The notes: a model not told the origin generated them from the letters alone. A DNA stretch of 64,000 bases from Galbibacter sp035306585 (GCF_035306585.1 NZ_DATGNU010000123.1:10377-74376); one strand, 5' to 3'; positions 1-8,334 are shown, counted from the first letter of the stretch. Program-made: numbers and translations.

Positions 1-744
1 CAGATGGGTCAATCCGAGTTTGCTCAACAGCTTATAAAACAAGCAATGACCTTGTCAAGTGATCGCTTTATGCAGGCGCAATTAAAAATTACCCTTGCTG
101 ATATTTTAGTGTACGATGAGAAATTTAATCAAGCGCTTATTTATTACACCCAGGTTCAAAAGGATCTTAAAAATGATGTATGGGGTCAATATGCTCGGTT
201 TAAAGTAGCTCAGACGAGTTTTTATAAAGGAGATTTCACTTGGGCAGAAACCCAGTTAAATGTATTAAAATCTTCCACCTCCCAATTAATCGCCAATGAT
301 GCTTTGGAATTAAAACTATTGATCTCAGATAACATAAAGAAAGACACTACCCATGCGGCCCTTAAATTATATGCTAAAGCAGATTTGTTGGCCTATCAAA
401 ACAATACTGAGCAAAGTATAAACATGCTAGAAGAAATCTTGGAGAACCATAAGGGAGATCCTATTGAAGATGAAGCTTTGTTAAAGCAAGGGGCACTTTA
501 TGAGCAAGTTAAAGAGTTTGATAAAGCGGCCTTGAATTATGAAAAAATCATTTCCTTTTACCCTGATGGAATATTGATGGATGATGCGCTGTTTCATCTT
601 GGGGTATTGAACTTTGAAAAAAGGAAGATGCCTGAAGAGGCGAAAAAACTACTCGAGCGTATCATTTTTGAACATCAAGATAGTATTTATTTTGTTCAAG
701 CAAGAGCATTATACCGCTCCATTCGCGGTGATCAATTAGAATAG
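1..744 (+). CDS. TPR-repeat protein, C-terminal part (5' end outside window)
   Basis: The reading frame is open from base 1, so the start lies upstream and only the last 247 or so residues are seen. These are alpha-helical and contain tetratricopeptide-like repeats, for example helix pairs around KFNQALIYYTQVQKDL and EFDKAALNYEKIISFYP, plus a repeat with the DALFHLGVLNFE pattern. Such proteins act as protein-interaction scaffolds and in this phylum are often periplasmic or outer-membrane associated, but the N-terminus that would show a signal peptide is missing. It is followed after 31 nt by the DUF4286 gene and then rsmA. The specific function cannot be named. Confidence 0.75.
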   Translation, partial: QMGQSEFAQQLIKQAMTLSSDRFMQAQLKITLADILVYDEKFNQALIYYTQVQKDLKNDVWGQYARFKVAQTSFYKGDFTWAETQLNVLKSSTSQLIANDALELKLLISDNIKKDTTHAALKLYAKADLLAYQNNTEQSINMLEEILENHKGDPIEDEALLKQGALYEQVKEFDKAALNYEKIISFYPDGILMDDALFHLGVLNFEKRKMPEEAKKLLERIIFEHQDSIYFVQARALYRSIRGDQLE

Positions 745-775
745 AGAAGAACAATTATATAACTGAATTAGTAAG

Positions 776-1087
776 ATGTATATATACAATGTAACGGTCA
801 ATGTCGATCAGGAAATACACCAACAATGGCTACAATGGATGAGAGAAACCTATATTCCAGAAATGTTGCGAACCAAACTTTTTACCAACGCCAGAATATT
901 GCGCGTGCTCGTAGAGGAGGAAATGGGTGGAATGACTTTTTCAGTACAGTACCTTGCCAAAGATAAAGCATCTCTTGAGCGGTATTATTTGGAGTATGAT
1001 CAGGAATTTAGAATTAAAGAGAGGCAACGTTTTTCTGATAATTTAGTGCGTTTTACTACCGATCTTCAGGTCTTAAGTGAACATTAA
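776..1087 (+). CDS. DUF4286 family protein
   Basis: This is a 103-residue protein opening with MYIYNVTVNVD and ending with FTTDLQVLSEH, the layout of the small DUF4286 family that is common in Bacteroidota. It has no signal peptide or membrane segment, so it is probably cytoplasmic. The sequence alternates beta strands and amphipathic helices with a central W-M-R-E-T segment, compatible with a ferredoxin-like alpha/beta fold; that fold is my inference. It lies between a TPR protein and rsmA in the same direction, a neighbourhood I recall from other flavobacteria. No biochemical role is established, and none can be read from the sequence. Confidence 0.8.
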   Translation: MYIYNVTVNVDQEIHQQWLQWMRETYIPEMLRTKLFTNARILRVLVEEEMGGMTFSVQYLAKDKASLERYYLEYDQEFRIKERQRFSDNLVRFTTDLQVLSEH

Positions 1088-1132
1088 ATTACACAGGATG
1101 TATTTTTTTATGGTCATTGACCTAGGAAACTG

Positions 1133-1140
1133 TATTTTTG
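1133..1140 (+). promoter_or_regulatory. -7 element upstream of rsmA
   Basis: The octamer TATTTTTG fits the Bacteroidota -7 consensus TAnnTTTG. It lies 66 nt before the rsmA start. I see no convincing -33 TTG at 17-23 nt spacing, so the call is tentative. Confidence 0.35.
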
Positions 1141-1205
1141 ATCTTTGAAAGATCTGTTGCCGGACTTTCTTTTCTCGGTATTAAATTCCGTAAACTTAAA
1201 AGGCA

Positions 1206-2084
1206 ATGAAAAAGAATAAATTTTATAAATCGGCAGGTCAGCATCAACATAGCAAGGATCCAGTTAGAGCCAAAAAACATCTTGGTCAGCATTTTTTAAA
1301 AGATGAAAAAATTGCACAAAAAATAGCAGATACCTTAACTTTAGAAAATTATACCAAGGTATTAGAGATCGGTCCAGGGACAGGAGTTTTAACGAAATAC
1401 ATATTATCGAAAGGTGTTGATTTATACGCCATGGATTTGGATAGGGAATCGATTGCTTATCTAAATGATTCTTTTCTATTGGAAAACCCCAATGTTAAGC
1501 AGCCCAAGAGTCAATTTAAAATTGTAGAAGCAGATTTTCTCAAATATGATTTATCCATACTCTTTGGGGATGAATCCTTCGCTATTACAGGGAACTTTCC
1601 TTATAATATTTCCACACAAATCGTTTTTAAAGCACTGGAATGGCGATCTCAAATCCCAGAATTTACAGGAATGTTTCAAAAGGAAGTGGCACAGCGTATT
1701 TGTGAGAAGCATGGAACTAAGACCTATGGTATCTTATCGGTATTGACACAAACCTATTACGATGCGGAGTATTTATTTACGGTCCCACCGTCGGTTTTTA
1801 ATCCACCACCAAAGGTCGATTCTGGCGTACTCCGATTAAAAAGAAAAGAAGGTTTTGAGCTTGGCTGTGATGAAAAGTTGTACTTTAGGTTAGTTAAAGC
1901 GGCATTTGGACAACGTAGAAAGACGATTCGAAATAGTTTAAAAACCTTTGACCTTTCCGAAGAGTTAAGAGCAACGGAGCTATTCAATTTAAGACCTGAA
2001 CAGCTCAGTGTAGAAGATTTCATAAAACTTTGTACACTGGTAGAACAAGATTTGAGTGAAAACATGAACTCCCTTTTGTCATAG
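1206..2084 (+). CDS. rsmA: 16S rRNA (adenine(1518)-N(6)/adenine(1519)-N(6))-dimethyltransferase
   Basis: RsmA (KsgA) dimethylates two adjacent adenines in the 3'-terminal helix of 16S rRNA late in 30S assembly, using S-adenosylmethionine. The sequence shows KKHLGQHFLKD near residue 23, the SAM-binding loop LEIGPGTGVL (residues 53-62), and the catalytic NFPY (130-133, the N(L/F)PY motif of adenine-N6 methyltransferases). The C-terminal helical domain contains FGQRRKTIRNSL. At 292 residues it is slightly longer than usual because of a basic N-terminal extension rich in K, H and Q. The start is the ATG at 1206. mgtE follows after 30 nt and may be cotranscribed. Confidence 0.96.
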   Translation: MKKNKFYKSAGQHQHSKDPVRAKKHLGQHFLKDEKIAQKIADTLTLENYTKVLEIGPGTGVLTKYILSKGVDLYAMDLDRESIAYLNDSFLLENPNVKQPKSQFKIVEADFLKYDLSILFGDESFAITGNFPYNISTQIVFKALEWRSQIPEFTGMFQKEVAQRICEKHGTKTYGILSVLTQTYYDAEYLFTVPPSVFNPPPKVDSGVLRLKRKEGFELGCDEKLYFRLVKAAFGQRRKTIRNSLKTFDLSEELRATELFNLRPEQLSVEDFIKLCTLVEQDLSENMNSLLS

Positions 2085-2114
2085 AAAAGGAAAATTTCAA
2101 AAATATATAGGCCT

Positions 2115-3467
2115 ATGATTCCATTTAAGCTTAGTGATGAATTAATTGAAGAAATACAACTTCTGATTGTTAGTAAGTCTGATTCAGCCTTACGAACGAA
2201 GATGGAGGACTTTCACTATGCTGATATTGCGGAAATCATAAATGAACTCAATTTTGAGCATGCCACCTACATTATTAAGTTACTTGATAGTGAAAAAACC
2301 TCCGAGGTCCTTACGGAACTTGATGAGAATATCCGAGAGCAGATTCTTGGTAACCTCTCTGCTAAGGAAATCGCAGATGAAATCAGTGAACTTGATACCG
2401 ATGATGCGGTAGATATTATAGCAGAACTTCCCGAGGAAAGAGTCAATGAAATTATCGCTCAAATCGGTGATAAAGAACATGCTCGGGATATTGTCGAACT
2501 TTTGCGTTATGATGAGGATACCGCTGGGGGACTTATGGCAAAAGAGTTGGTGAAGGTCAATGAAAATTGGAATGTGCTTACATGCGTGAAAGAAATGAGG
2601 AGACAGGCAGAAAATGTCACTAGGGTACATTCAATTTACGTGGTTGATAACGATGGAAAATTAAAAGGTCGTTTATCATTAAAGGATTTATTGACGACCT
2701 CTACAAAAGCTCAAATTAGCAGTGTATATATTCCGAAAGTGGATTTTGTTACGGTTCATGACAAGGCAGAAGACGTAGCAAGGCTGATGTCAAAGTATGA
2801 TTTGGAAGCGATCCCAGTAATTGATGAATTAGGTCGATTGGTGGGAAGAATTACCATTGATGATATCGTTGATGTTATTAAAGAAGAAGCTGAAAAAGAC
2901 TACCAGTTGGCAGCGGGTATTACCCAAGATGTAGAAGCGGATGACGATATATGGGTTCATACCAAGGCACGTCTTCCATGGCTTTTAATTGGAATGTTTG
3001 GGGGGCTGGGGGCTGCTAGTATCATAGGTAGTTTTCAAGGTGCCATGGCCAATCCGATTTTACTTAGTTTTGTGCCTTTAATACAAGCAACTGCTGGTAA
3101 TATGGGCGTTCAGTCCTCCGCTATTGTAGTGCAAGGATTGGCTAATGATACGATTAGAGGTGAATTATTTAAACGACTAGGTAAGGAATTTGTATTGGGT
3201 TTAATAAATGGCTGTGCAATCGCTCTGGTAGTTTTAATTATTAGTCACTTTTTATTTCAGACTTCATACCTTGTATCGGCCACAATTGGGGTCGCATTAA
3301 TTACAGTTATAATTATTGCAGCTTTGGTAGGGACTTTTGTTCCGATATTTTTGGATAAAAAGGGTATTGACCCCGCGGTTGCAACGGGACCATTTATCAC
3401 CACTAGTAATGATGTTTTTGGAATTTTAATTTACTTTACCATTGCCAAATTAATCCTTGGTTTCTAA
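2115..3467 (+). CDS. mgtE: Magnesium transporter MgtE
   Basis: This is a magnesium-gated inner-membrane Mg2+ channel of 450 residues, the usual MgtE length. The order is an acidic N domain (roughly residues 30-125, with repeated LDTDDAVDIIAELPEE-type helices), a tandem CBS pair (about 135-255, including IPVIDELGRLVGRITIDDIVDV), and five membrane helices from about residue 285. The family signature TAGNMGVQ lies in the membrane part, and a conserved TSNDVFG segment lies in the last helix pair. In known MgtE the N and CBS domains sense cytosolic Mg2+ and close the pore. The gene lies 30 nt after rsmA on the same strand. Confidence 0.95.
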   Translation: MIPFKLSDELIEEIQLLIVSKSDSALRTKMEDFHYADIAEIINELNFEHATYIIKLLDSEKTSEVLTELDENIREQILGNLSAKEIADEISELDTDDAVDIIAELPEERVNEIIAQIGDKEHARDIVELLRYDEDTAGGLMAKELVKVNENWNVLTCVKEMRRQAENVTRVHSIYVVDNDGKLKGRLSLKDLLTTSTKAQISSVYIPKVDFVTVHDKAEDVARLMSKYDLEAIPVIDELGRLVGRITIDDIVDVIKEEAEKDYQLAAGITQDVEADDDIWVHTKARLPWLLIGMFGGLGAASIIGSFQGAMANPILLSFVPLIQATAGNMGVQSSAIVVQGLANDTIRGELFKRLGKEFVLGLINGCAIALVVLIISHFLFQTSYLVSATIGVALITVIIIAALVGTFVPIFLDKKGIDPAVATGPFITTSNDVFGILIYFTIAKLILGF

Positions 3468-3568
3468 TAGAGGTAACTTTGCCGAATTTTCATGCATTTT
3501 AGATATTAATTTTCATTACCATCTATAGATTAAGTTGTTTTGTGAAAACTTATATTCCATAATTGGCG

Positions 3569-3576
3569 TATATTTG
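3569..3576 (+). promoter_or_regulatory. -7 element for the gene at 3596
   Basis: TATATTTG matches TAnnTTTG exactly. A start a few bases downstream would give a leader of about 13 nt before the ATG at 3596, which supports that start over the upstream TTG. No well-spaced -33 TTG is visible. Confidence 0.5.
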
Positions 3577-3595
3577 TGACTATTATACAACTAAA

Positions 3596-4069
3596 ATGGG
3601 TAGTATCGGAAATTATGAACGTAGTGATAATCAGGTTAGGCGAGACACCCTAGAGCTGTATGCAGTGACTATAAAGCTTAAAGAGACCTATAATGAGTGT
3701 CAATATTATATGTCATTTGAGGGCTTGAAAAATTTCTATGAAACTAGTTTTTTTACTAAATCAAAATTTTGTAACCAGCTTCACGATCATATCAAGTCCA
3801 GAAATACCTTTGATCTTTTTCTACCTAAAGCAAAAAGTATTTATTATATAACACATATCACTTTTTGTTTGATATTTAAGTCGAATGAAATAAAGTATTT
3901 GTTAAAAAAAGCACTGCAATTAGAAGAAAAGAGTGCTGATATTTTAAACAAAATGGTTGATCAGCATACGGTTAAGAACAGTGAATTAGAGGACTTTATT
4001 AGGGTTCATGCACATCAACAACCTGGACGAATCAGTGCTTTAAGGAAGATGATCAACACGTATTATTGA
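3596..4069 (+). CDS. Hypothetical protein, helical, 157 aa
   Basis: I do not recognise the family. From the ATG at 3596 the product is 157 residues, largely helical, with no signal peptide or membrane segment. It contains a stretch around SKFCNQLHDHIKSRN and a basic C-terminus (RISALRKMINTYY). A longer reading from a TTG at 3563 is possible, but it would begin inside the -7-like element TATATTTG at 3569-3576, so transcription probably starts after that TTG and the ATG is preferred. It stands alone between mgtE and a dehydrogenase gene with its own promoter. Confidence 0.55.
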   Translation: MGSIGNYERSDNQVRRDTLELYAVTIKLKETYNECQYYMSFEGLKNFYETSFFTKSKFCNQLHDHIKSRNTFDLFLPKAKSIYYITHITFCLIFKSNEIKYLLKKALQLEEKSADILNKMVDQHTVKNSELEDFIRVHAHQQPGRISALRKMINTYY

Positions 4070-4101
4070 AAACTTTACCCGTTATAACCTAGAAAAGTTA
4101 A

Positions 4102-4109
4102 TACTTTTG
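4102..4109 (+). promoter_or_regulatory. -7 element for the 2-hydroxyacid dehydrogenase gene
   Basis: TACTTTTG matches the TAnnTTTG consensus and sits 25 nt before the GTG start at 4135. This fits the short leaders common in flavobacteria and supports the GTG start. A -33 element is not clear. Confidence 0.5.
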
Positions 4110-4134
4110 TAATCAGAATTTAAATTGTTTTGTC

Positions 4135-5070
4135 GTGAAAGTATTGCATTTGGATGAAAACCATCCGTTACTTGTAGAAGGGCTTCAGGAGCTAGGTTAT
4201 GAAAATCATTTCGATTACACATCGCCCAAAGAGGCGATTATTTCTAAAATTGGAGAATACCAAGGGCTGATCATTCGCAGTCGCATTCCAATAGACGCTG
4301 AATTTTTGACTAAAGCTACACAACTTAAGTTCATAGGTCGTGTTGGTGCAGGACTAGAGAATATAGATATAGATAAGGCTCAGGAAATGAACATCCGGCT
4401 TTTTAACGCTCCAGAAGGGAATAGGAATGCCGTTGGGGAACAAGCCCTTGGAATGCTGTTATCACTACTAAATCATCTTAACCGCGTTGATAATCAAGTG
4501 AGAAATGGGATCTGGAAACGAGAAGAGAACCGAGGAATCGAGATTGAAGGGAAGACTATCGGGATTATTGGGTATGGTCACATGGGAAAAGCTTTTGCTA
4601 AAAAGCTTAAAGGATTTGATTGTGATGTGATCTGTTATGATATTCTTGGAGGAGTCGGTGATGAGAATGCCCGACAGGTAGGGATCATGGAGTTTAAAAA
4701 ACGAGTAGATATTCTAAGTCTGCACACACCACAAACTCCACAAACGATCCGTATGGTCAACAAGGAGTTTATCGAAGAATTCCATAAATCCTTTTGGCTG
4801 ATTAACACTGCAAGGGGTAAAAGCGTGGTTACCGAGGATTTGGTGGCTGCTTTAAAATCTGGAAAAATATTAGGTGCGGCCTTGGATGTGTTGGAGTATG
4901 AGAAAGCGTCCTTTGAAAATTTATTTGGGGATGATATGCCTGAAGCTTTTCAATACTTAATTCAAGCTGACAATGTACTGTTGAGCCCACATATTGCGGG
5001 TTGGACTATTGAGAGTAAAATCAAATTGTCTAAAACCATATTGGATAAAATTACACAGGAGTTCGCTTAA
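4135..5070 (+). CDS. D-isomer specific 2-hydroxyacid dehydrogenase (phosphoglycerate dehydrogenase-like)
   Basis: This is a cytoplasmic NAD-dependent 2-hydroxyacid dehydrogenase of 311 residues. The substrate domain is split around a central Rossmann domain. VGRVGAGLENIDI precedes the dinucleotide-binding GIIGYGHMGKAF (about residues 142-153). The catalytic arginine is in NTARGKSVV, and the catalytic histidine is in LSPHIAGWT near the C-terminus. The C-terminal ACT regulatory domain of classical SerA is absent, so this is the short form. The start is GTG at 4135, placed by the -7 element just upstream. It is isolated from other serine genes, so the exact substrate is open; phosphoglycerate is the first guess. 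Confidence 0.85.
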   Translation: MKVLHLDENHPLLVEGLQELGYENHFDYTSPKEAIISKIGEYQGLIIRSRIPIDAEFLTKATQLKFIGRVGAGLENIDIDKAQEMNIRLFNAPEGNRNAVGEQALGMLLSLLNHLNRVDNQVRNGIWKREENRGIEIEGKTIGIIGYGHMGKAFAKKLKGFDCDVICYDILGGVGDENARQVGIMEFKKRVDILSLHTPQTPQTIRMVNKEFIEEFHKSFWLINTARGKSVVTEDLVAALKSGKILGAALDVLEYEKASFENLFGDDMPEAFQYLIQADNVLLSPHIAGWTIESKIKLSKTILDKITQEFA

Positions 5071-5237
5071 AAGAAGGTGAATTTGCCTTGTGCAATAAAT
5101 TTTTTTATAATGTTGTCGGCATTGATAATATGTATTACAGCTGCTGTTTGCGTTCATATTACAGTTAATACGACATTTTTTGTTAAAGTAACTTCTTTTT
5201 TAGTAAATTAGTCTGGATTAACCAAAAAGATATCACT

Positions 5238-5612
5238 ATGAGTGAGCAGGAAAATGGCTTCGACCAAAAAGCAAAAGAGTTTGCTAAAAAGACTAGCGAT
5301 GGTGCAAAACAATCCGCTAATGAGTTTTCTGAAGGGATGAAGGATGCCTTTGGAGGAAGTGAGAATAAAAAAATTTTAGCTGGAGTACTGGCGATTGTTT
5401 TAGGGGCTTTTGGAATACATAAATTTATTTTAGGCTATAACAAGGAAGGTATAATTATGTTAGCTGTTACCTTAATTTTAGGAACCCTCACCTGTGGCGT
5501 TGGAGCTGGACTTGCAGGGATTGTAGGATTGATCGAAGGAATCATTTATCTCACCAAATCCGACGCAGAATTTTATGCCACATACCAATTGGGTAGAAAA
5601 CCATGGTTTTAA
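5238..5612 (+). CDS. TM2 domain-containing membrane protein
   Basis: A 124-residue protein with a charged soluble N-terminus (residues 1-45, rich in K, D, E and A) followed by a TM2 domain. The first helix is at about 47-63, then the polar turn GIHKFILGYNKEG, the second helix, and the ending GLIEGIIYLTKSDAEF. The G-x-H-K/R-F-Y/I-L-G-type turn and the closing GLIEGI signature are diagnostic of TM2 (DUF4870/TM2-like) proteins. These are inner-membrane proteins of unknown general role. The ATG at 5238 is the only sensible start. It is monocistronic; the short inverted repeat after the stop lacks a U-run. Confidence 0.85.
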   Translation: MSEQENGFDQKAKEFAKKTSDGAKQSANEFSEGMKDAFGGSENKKILAGVLAIVLGAFGIHKFILGYNKEGIIMLAVTLILGTLTCGVGAGLAGIVGLIEGIIYLTKSDAEFYATYQLGRKPWF

Positions 5613-5743
5613 ATTAAGGAGCTGTGCTCCAAGGTCTTAGTTGAATAATAATAATGAGTTAAAAATAAAGCTATTTAACGCCCCCAAACGGCCACTTTGA
5701 CATCATAGTATTTATGGGGTTTACAAAAATTGCAGCTCATACA

Positions 5744-6025
5744 ATGGAGCAAAACGAATTATCAAAGACGTTTAAAGCCTTGGGGCATCCAGCTCGGATT
5801 GCAATTCTACAGTTTATAAGTTCAAATCCAGGCTGTATTTGCAATGACATGGTGAAGCAAATTGATCTTGCACAGGCAACGATTTCTCAGCATCTTGTCG
5901 AATTAAGAAAAACAGCTTTAATTACCAGTTCCCAACGAGGAAAGAAGGTTTGTTATACGATCAATATCGATAAGCTCTATGAGGTAAAACAACTCGTTGG
6001 TACCTTTTTACAGGAACCAAATTAA
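5744..6025 (+). CDS. ArsR/SmtB-family winged-helix transcriptional regulator
   Basis: A small winged-helix repressor-type protein. From the ATG at 5744 it is 93 residues: LSKTFKALGHPARIAIL (helix 1-2), the recognition helix ATISQHLVELRKTALI, and the wing GKKVCYTIN. A Cys-Ile-Cys pair at residues 31 and 33 sits where E. coli ArsR has its metal-sensing Cys32-Val-Cys34, so a thiophilic metal(loid) or redox signal is plausible. An in-frame ATG at 5714 would add ten residues; the later start aligns better with the family. No transporter or arsenate gene lies beside it. It converges with the acyltransferase gene with an 18 nt gap. Confidence 0.85.
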   Translation: MEQNELSKTFKALGHPARIAILQFISSNPGCICNDMVKQIDLAQATISQHLVELRKTALITSSQRGKKVCYTINIDKLYEVKQLVGTFLQEPN

Positions 6026-6043
6026 GAAGTTTATCAAATCCCA

Positions 6044-7870
6044 TTAGGAGGAATCACTGTGGTTGTTTTTAAGCTCTTCTATATGCTTTCGTTCTAATTC
6101 AGCTTGAAATTCTTCCATTACTGGTTTTACAGTGCTCTCTGGAAGGTCTGCAATTTTAATATACATTAATCCATCGACTGAATTATTAAATAACGGATCC
6201 ACGTTAAAGGCTACCACCTTTGCATTTTGTTTAATGTATTTTTTAATAAGTACAGGTAAGCGAAGGCTTCCAGGTTCCACTTCGTCGATTAAACGATCAA
6301 ATTTATTCAGGTCTGCTGCGGTTTCATCAAAGACGAATTCTTTGTCTGCATCTTTTAATTTCACTTTAAATTCTTTCTTAGGACGTACGTACTGCGCCAC
6401 ATATGGATCCCAATAGTGGGATTTCATAAACTCTATCATTAGCGATTTAGAGAAGTTTGTAAATTGATTGCTTATACTTACGCCTCCGATGAGATATTTG
6501 TGTTCTGGGTGACGAAGAGTGGTATGTACAATACCTTTCCATAATAAGAATAAAGGCATTGGCTTTTGCTGGTACTCGCTTACGATAAAGGCACGTCCCA
6601 TTTCTATAGATTCGCTCATCATCCGATAGAGCTCTGGTTCAAATTTGAATAGATCTTGCAGGTAGAAGCCATCGATACCTCGAGATTTAAATATATCTGA
6701 TCCTAGCCCCATTCTGTACGCACCTACGATAGCCTTCTCCTTATTGTCCCATAGGAATAAATGGTGATAATATAAATCAAATTCGTCCAAGTCGATCGCA
6801 CGATTAGTCCCTTCTCCTACTGCCCTAAAGGTGATTTCTCGCAATCGCCCTATTTCTCTTATGATATTGGGGATCTTTTGAGCGGTCGCCAAAAAGACCT
6901 CATAGTTTTTACTTTGGAATAGACGCAAGTCTTCTTCTCTGAGTTTGTCCACATCTTGCTCCATAAGAGTCTTATCTACTGGTGTTATGATCTCTTTAGG
7001 AGATCGAGGAAATTTTAAGCTAGTGGTTACTTTATCCAGTAGTCTATCCTGGTCATAGGAGTTGGATAGCATATAGGTTTTTCTTCTAAGAAAATCTGTA
7101 AACTCTGGGAGATTGTCAAATTCCTGTTGCGCTTCCACGCTAATTGGTCTTCCAATGCGCACTCTAATTACTCTATTTTTTTGATTGAGTAATTCAGAGG
7201 GTAATTTTGCAGTCCTTAACGTGTCACTAAAATTTGATAAACGGTAGAAAAGGTTGCTGTTTTTGGCATGAAAATATATGGGAACAACTGGTACCTCTGC
7301 CTTTTTAATAAGCTTCATTGCTGCAGGCTCCCAAGGTCGATCTACAACCAGTTTGCCTTCCTTATTGGTAGAGACTTCTCCAGCAGGAAAAATACCCAAT
7401 GGATGTCCTTGCTGTAGATGGGTTAGTGCTTGTTTAAAACCACTTATACTGCTCTTGGCATCCTTCCGGGTTTCAAAAGGGTTTACTGGCAAGATATAGG
7501 GCTTTAAGGGTAGGATACGGTGAAGCAAAAAATTGGCTATTATTTTATAATCATTACGTTGCTCTAAAAGTAATTTTAGCAATAGTATCCCATCGATCCC
7601 ACCTAGTGGATGATTGGATACCGTAATATAAGCACCATCTTTTGGAAGCCTTTTAAAATCCTCCACAGGGATTTCAAAATTAATTTCAAATTCTTCTAAA
7701 ATGGAATTTAAAAAATGCAAGTCTTGTTTGTCCTTGTGTTTGTCATAGACCTTGTTGAGTGTAGATAGATTTAACACCTTCATTAAAAACCATCCACTTA
7801 AGGTTCCTAAGACGCCTAACTTATCGGTCTTAATCACCTTAGCGACTTCTTTTGCGCTTACCAATCCCAT
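6044..7870 (-). CDS. Bifunctional PlsC-like / GNAT-like acyltransferase (OlsF-type aminolipid synthase)
   Basis: A 608-residue fusion. The N-terminal half is a lysophospholipid acyltransferase domain with VSNHPLGGIDG (a His/Asp catalytic motif near residue 85) and GIFPAGEVS. The C-terminal half is a GNAT/OlsB-like acyl transferase with ITFRAVGEGTN, DLYYHHLFLWD, GAYRMGLG and EMGRAFIVSEYQQ. This domain order matches OlsF proteins, which carry out both the N- and O-acylation steps of ornithine (or glycine) lipid synthesis; activity has been reported for a Flavobacterium homologue. It is probably associated with the inner membrane. The amino acid acylated cannot be told from sequence. It is monocistronic with its own promoter at 7896-7903. 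Confidence 0.85.
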   Translation of the reverse strand: MGLVSAKEVAKVIKTDKLGVLGTLSGWFLMKVLNLSTLNKVYDKHKDKQDLHFLNSILEEFEINFEIPVEDFKRLPKDGAYITVSNHPLGGIDGILLLKLLLEQRNDYKIIANFLLHRILPLKPYILPVNPFETRKDAKSSISGFKQALTHLQQGHPLGIFPAGEVSTNKEGKLVVDRPWEPAAMKLIKKAEVPVVPIYFHAKNSNLFYRLSNFSDTLRTAKLPSELLNQKNRVIRVRIGRPISVEAQQEFDNLPEFTDFLRRKTYMLSNSYDQDRLLDKVTTSLKFPRSPKEIITPVDKTLMEQDVDKLREEDLRLFQSKNYEVFLATAQKIPNIIREIGRLREITFRAVGEGTNRAIDLDEFDLYYHHLFLWDNKEKAIVGAYRMGLGSDIFKSRGIDGFYLQDLFKFEPELYRMMSESIEMGRAFIVSEYQQKPMPLFLLWKGIVHTTLRHPEHKYLIGGVSISNQFTNFSKSLMIEFMKSHYWDPYVAQYVRPKKEFKVKLKDADKEFVFDETAADLNKFDRLIDEVEPGSLRLPVLIKKYIKQNAKVVAFNVDPLFNNSVDGLMYIKIADLPESTVKPVMEEFQAELERKHIEELKNNHSDSS

Positions 7871-7895
7871 TTAGCATTGAATTATCATATACATA

Positions 7896-7903
7896 CAAAT
7901 ATA
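7896..7903 (-). promoter_or_regulatory. -7 element for the bifunctional acyltransferase gene
   Basis: Read on the minus strand this is TATATTTG, a full match to TAnnTTTG. It is 25 nt upstream of the ATG at 7870, giving a short leader. No clear -33 TTG is seen at 17-23 nt. Confidence 0.55.
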
Positions 7904-8150
7904 GAAAAAGATTGATTGTAGTATTGTTGAATCTTAAGCATATCTAAATTTTCTGTTTTAACAAATTTACAACTGACTTTTTTCAATTAAAATCGCTTAC
8001 TACCTAAAGGTTGAGAATTATGTAGACTATAAGTAACTCTAAAATAATTTTAACACACACTTTTATGGTCGAATTACCTAGGTGGATAAAGACCTATTAT
8101 CAATAAAATTAATTTTGAAATTTGATCAAAATATAAAACGTTATTGTTTT
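7904..8150. other. Intergenic region upstream of the orphan transcription unit
   Basis: This is the left part of a 553-nt gap between the acyltransferase and the lipoprotein gene. It is very AT-rich and I see no coding frame, tRNA or repeat in it. A minus-strand frame at 8109-8345 opens just to its right but crosses the promoter and terminator described separately, so it is not considered a gene. Confidence 0.6.
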
Positions 8151-8185
8151 TTTGTCGTGTAAAATAAGAAGAAGCAGTATTTTTG
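8151..8185 (+). promoter_or_regulatory. Promoter of the orphan transcription unit
   Basis: TTTG at 8151-8154 and TATTTTTG at 8178-8185 are separated by 23 nt. That is within the 17-23 nt spacing reported for Flavobacterium promoters of the TTG / TAnnTTTG type. It is one of the best promoter matches in the window and is not directly followed by a gene. Confidence 0.65.
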
Positions 8186-8190
8186 CATCC

Positions 8191-8334
8191 CCAATAAAAT
8201 AAGTGGTTCTGAGCTGAAAGTGGAATGATCGACTAGAGGTAATTATTACCGACAAACAGCATTTCTTTCGATGCTTCATGCTATTATTTTGACTAATTTC
8301 CCCAACTACCGAACCTGAAAAGTTGGAATTTTTT
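8191..8334 (+). ncRNA. Candidate small RNA or attenuated leader, about 145 nt
   Basis: The segment is bounded by a strong promoter (8151-8185) and a terminator-like hairpin with a six-T run (8302-8334), and it has no plausible coding frame. It can form local hairpins: GGTAA/TTACC at 8238-8250 and GCAT/ATGC at 8259-8274. A GGTTC near 8204 is complementary to GAACC in the loop of the terminator hairpin (near 8311), so a long-range contact is possible. I do not recognise it as 6S, SRP, tmRNA or RNase P RNA. Alternatively it is a riboswitch-like leader of the lipoprotein gene at 8424, with the hairpin as attenuator. Confidence 0.5.
8302..8334 (+). terminator. Rho-independent terminator of the orphan unit (or attenuator)
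   Basis: CCAACT (8302-8307) pairs with AGTTGG (8321-8326) around a 13-nt loop. Flanking AATT tracts can extend the stem past a 3-nt bulge. A TTTTTT run follows at 8329-8334. It lies 90 nt before the lipoprotein start. Confidence 0.55.

Noticed and set aside
5618..5630. GGAGC-TGT-GCTCC hairpin after the TM2 gene as a terminator
   Set aside because: A 5-bp stem without a U-tract is too weak to call.
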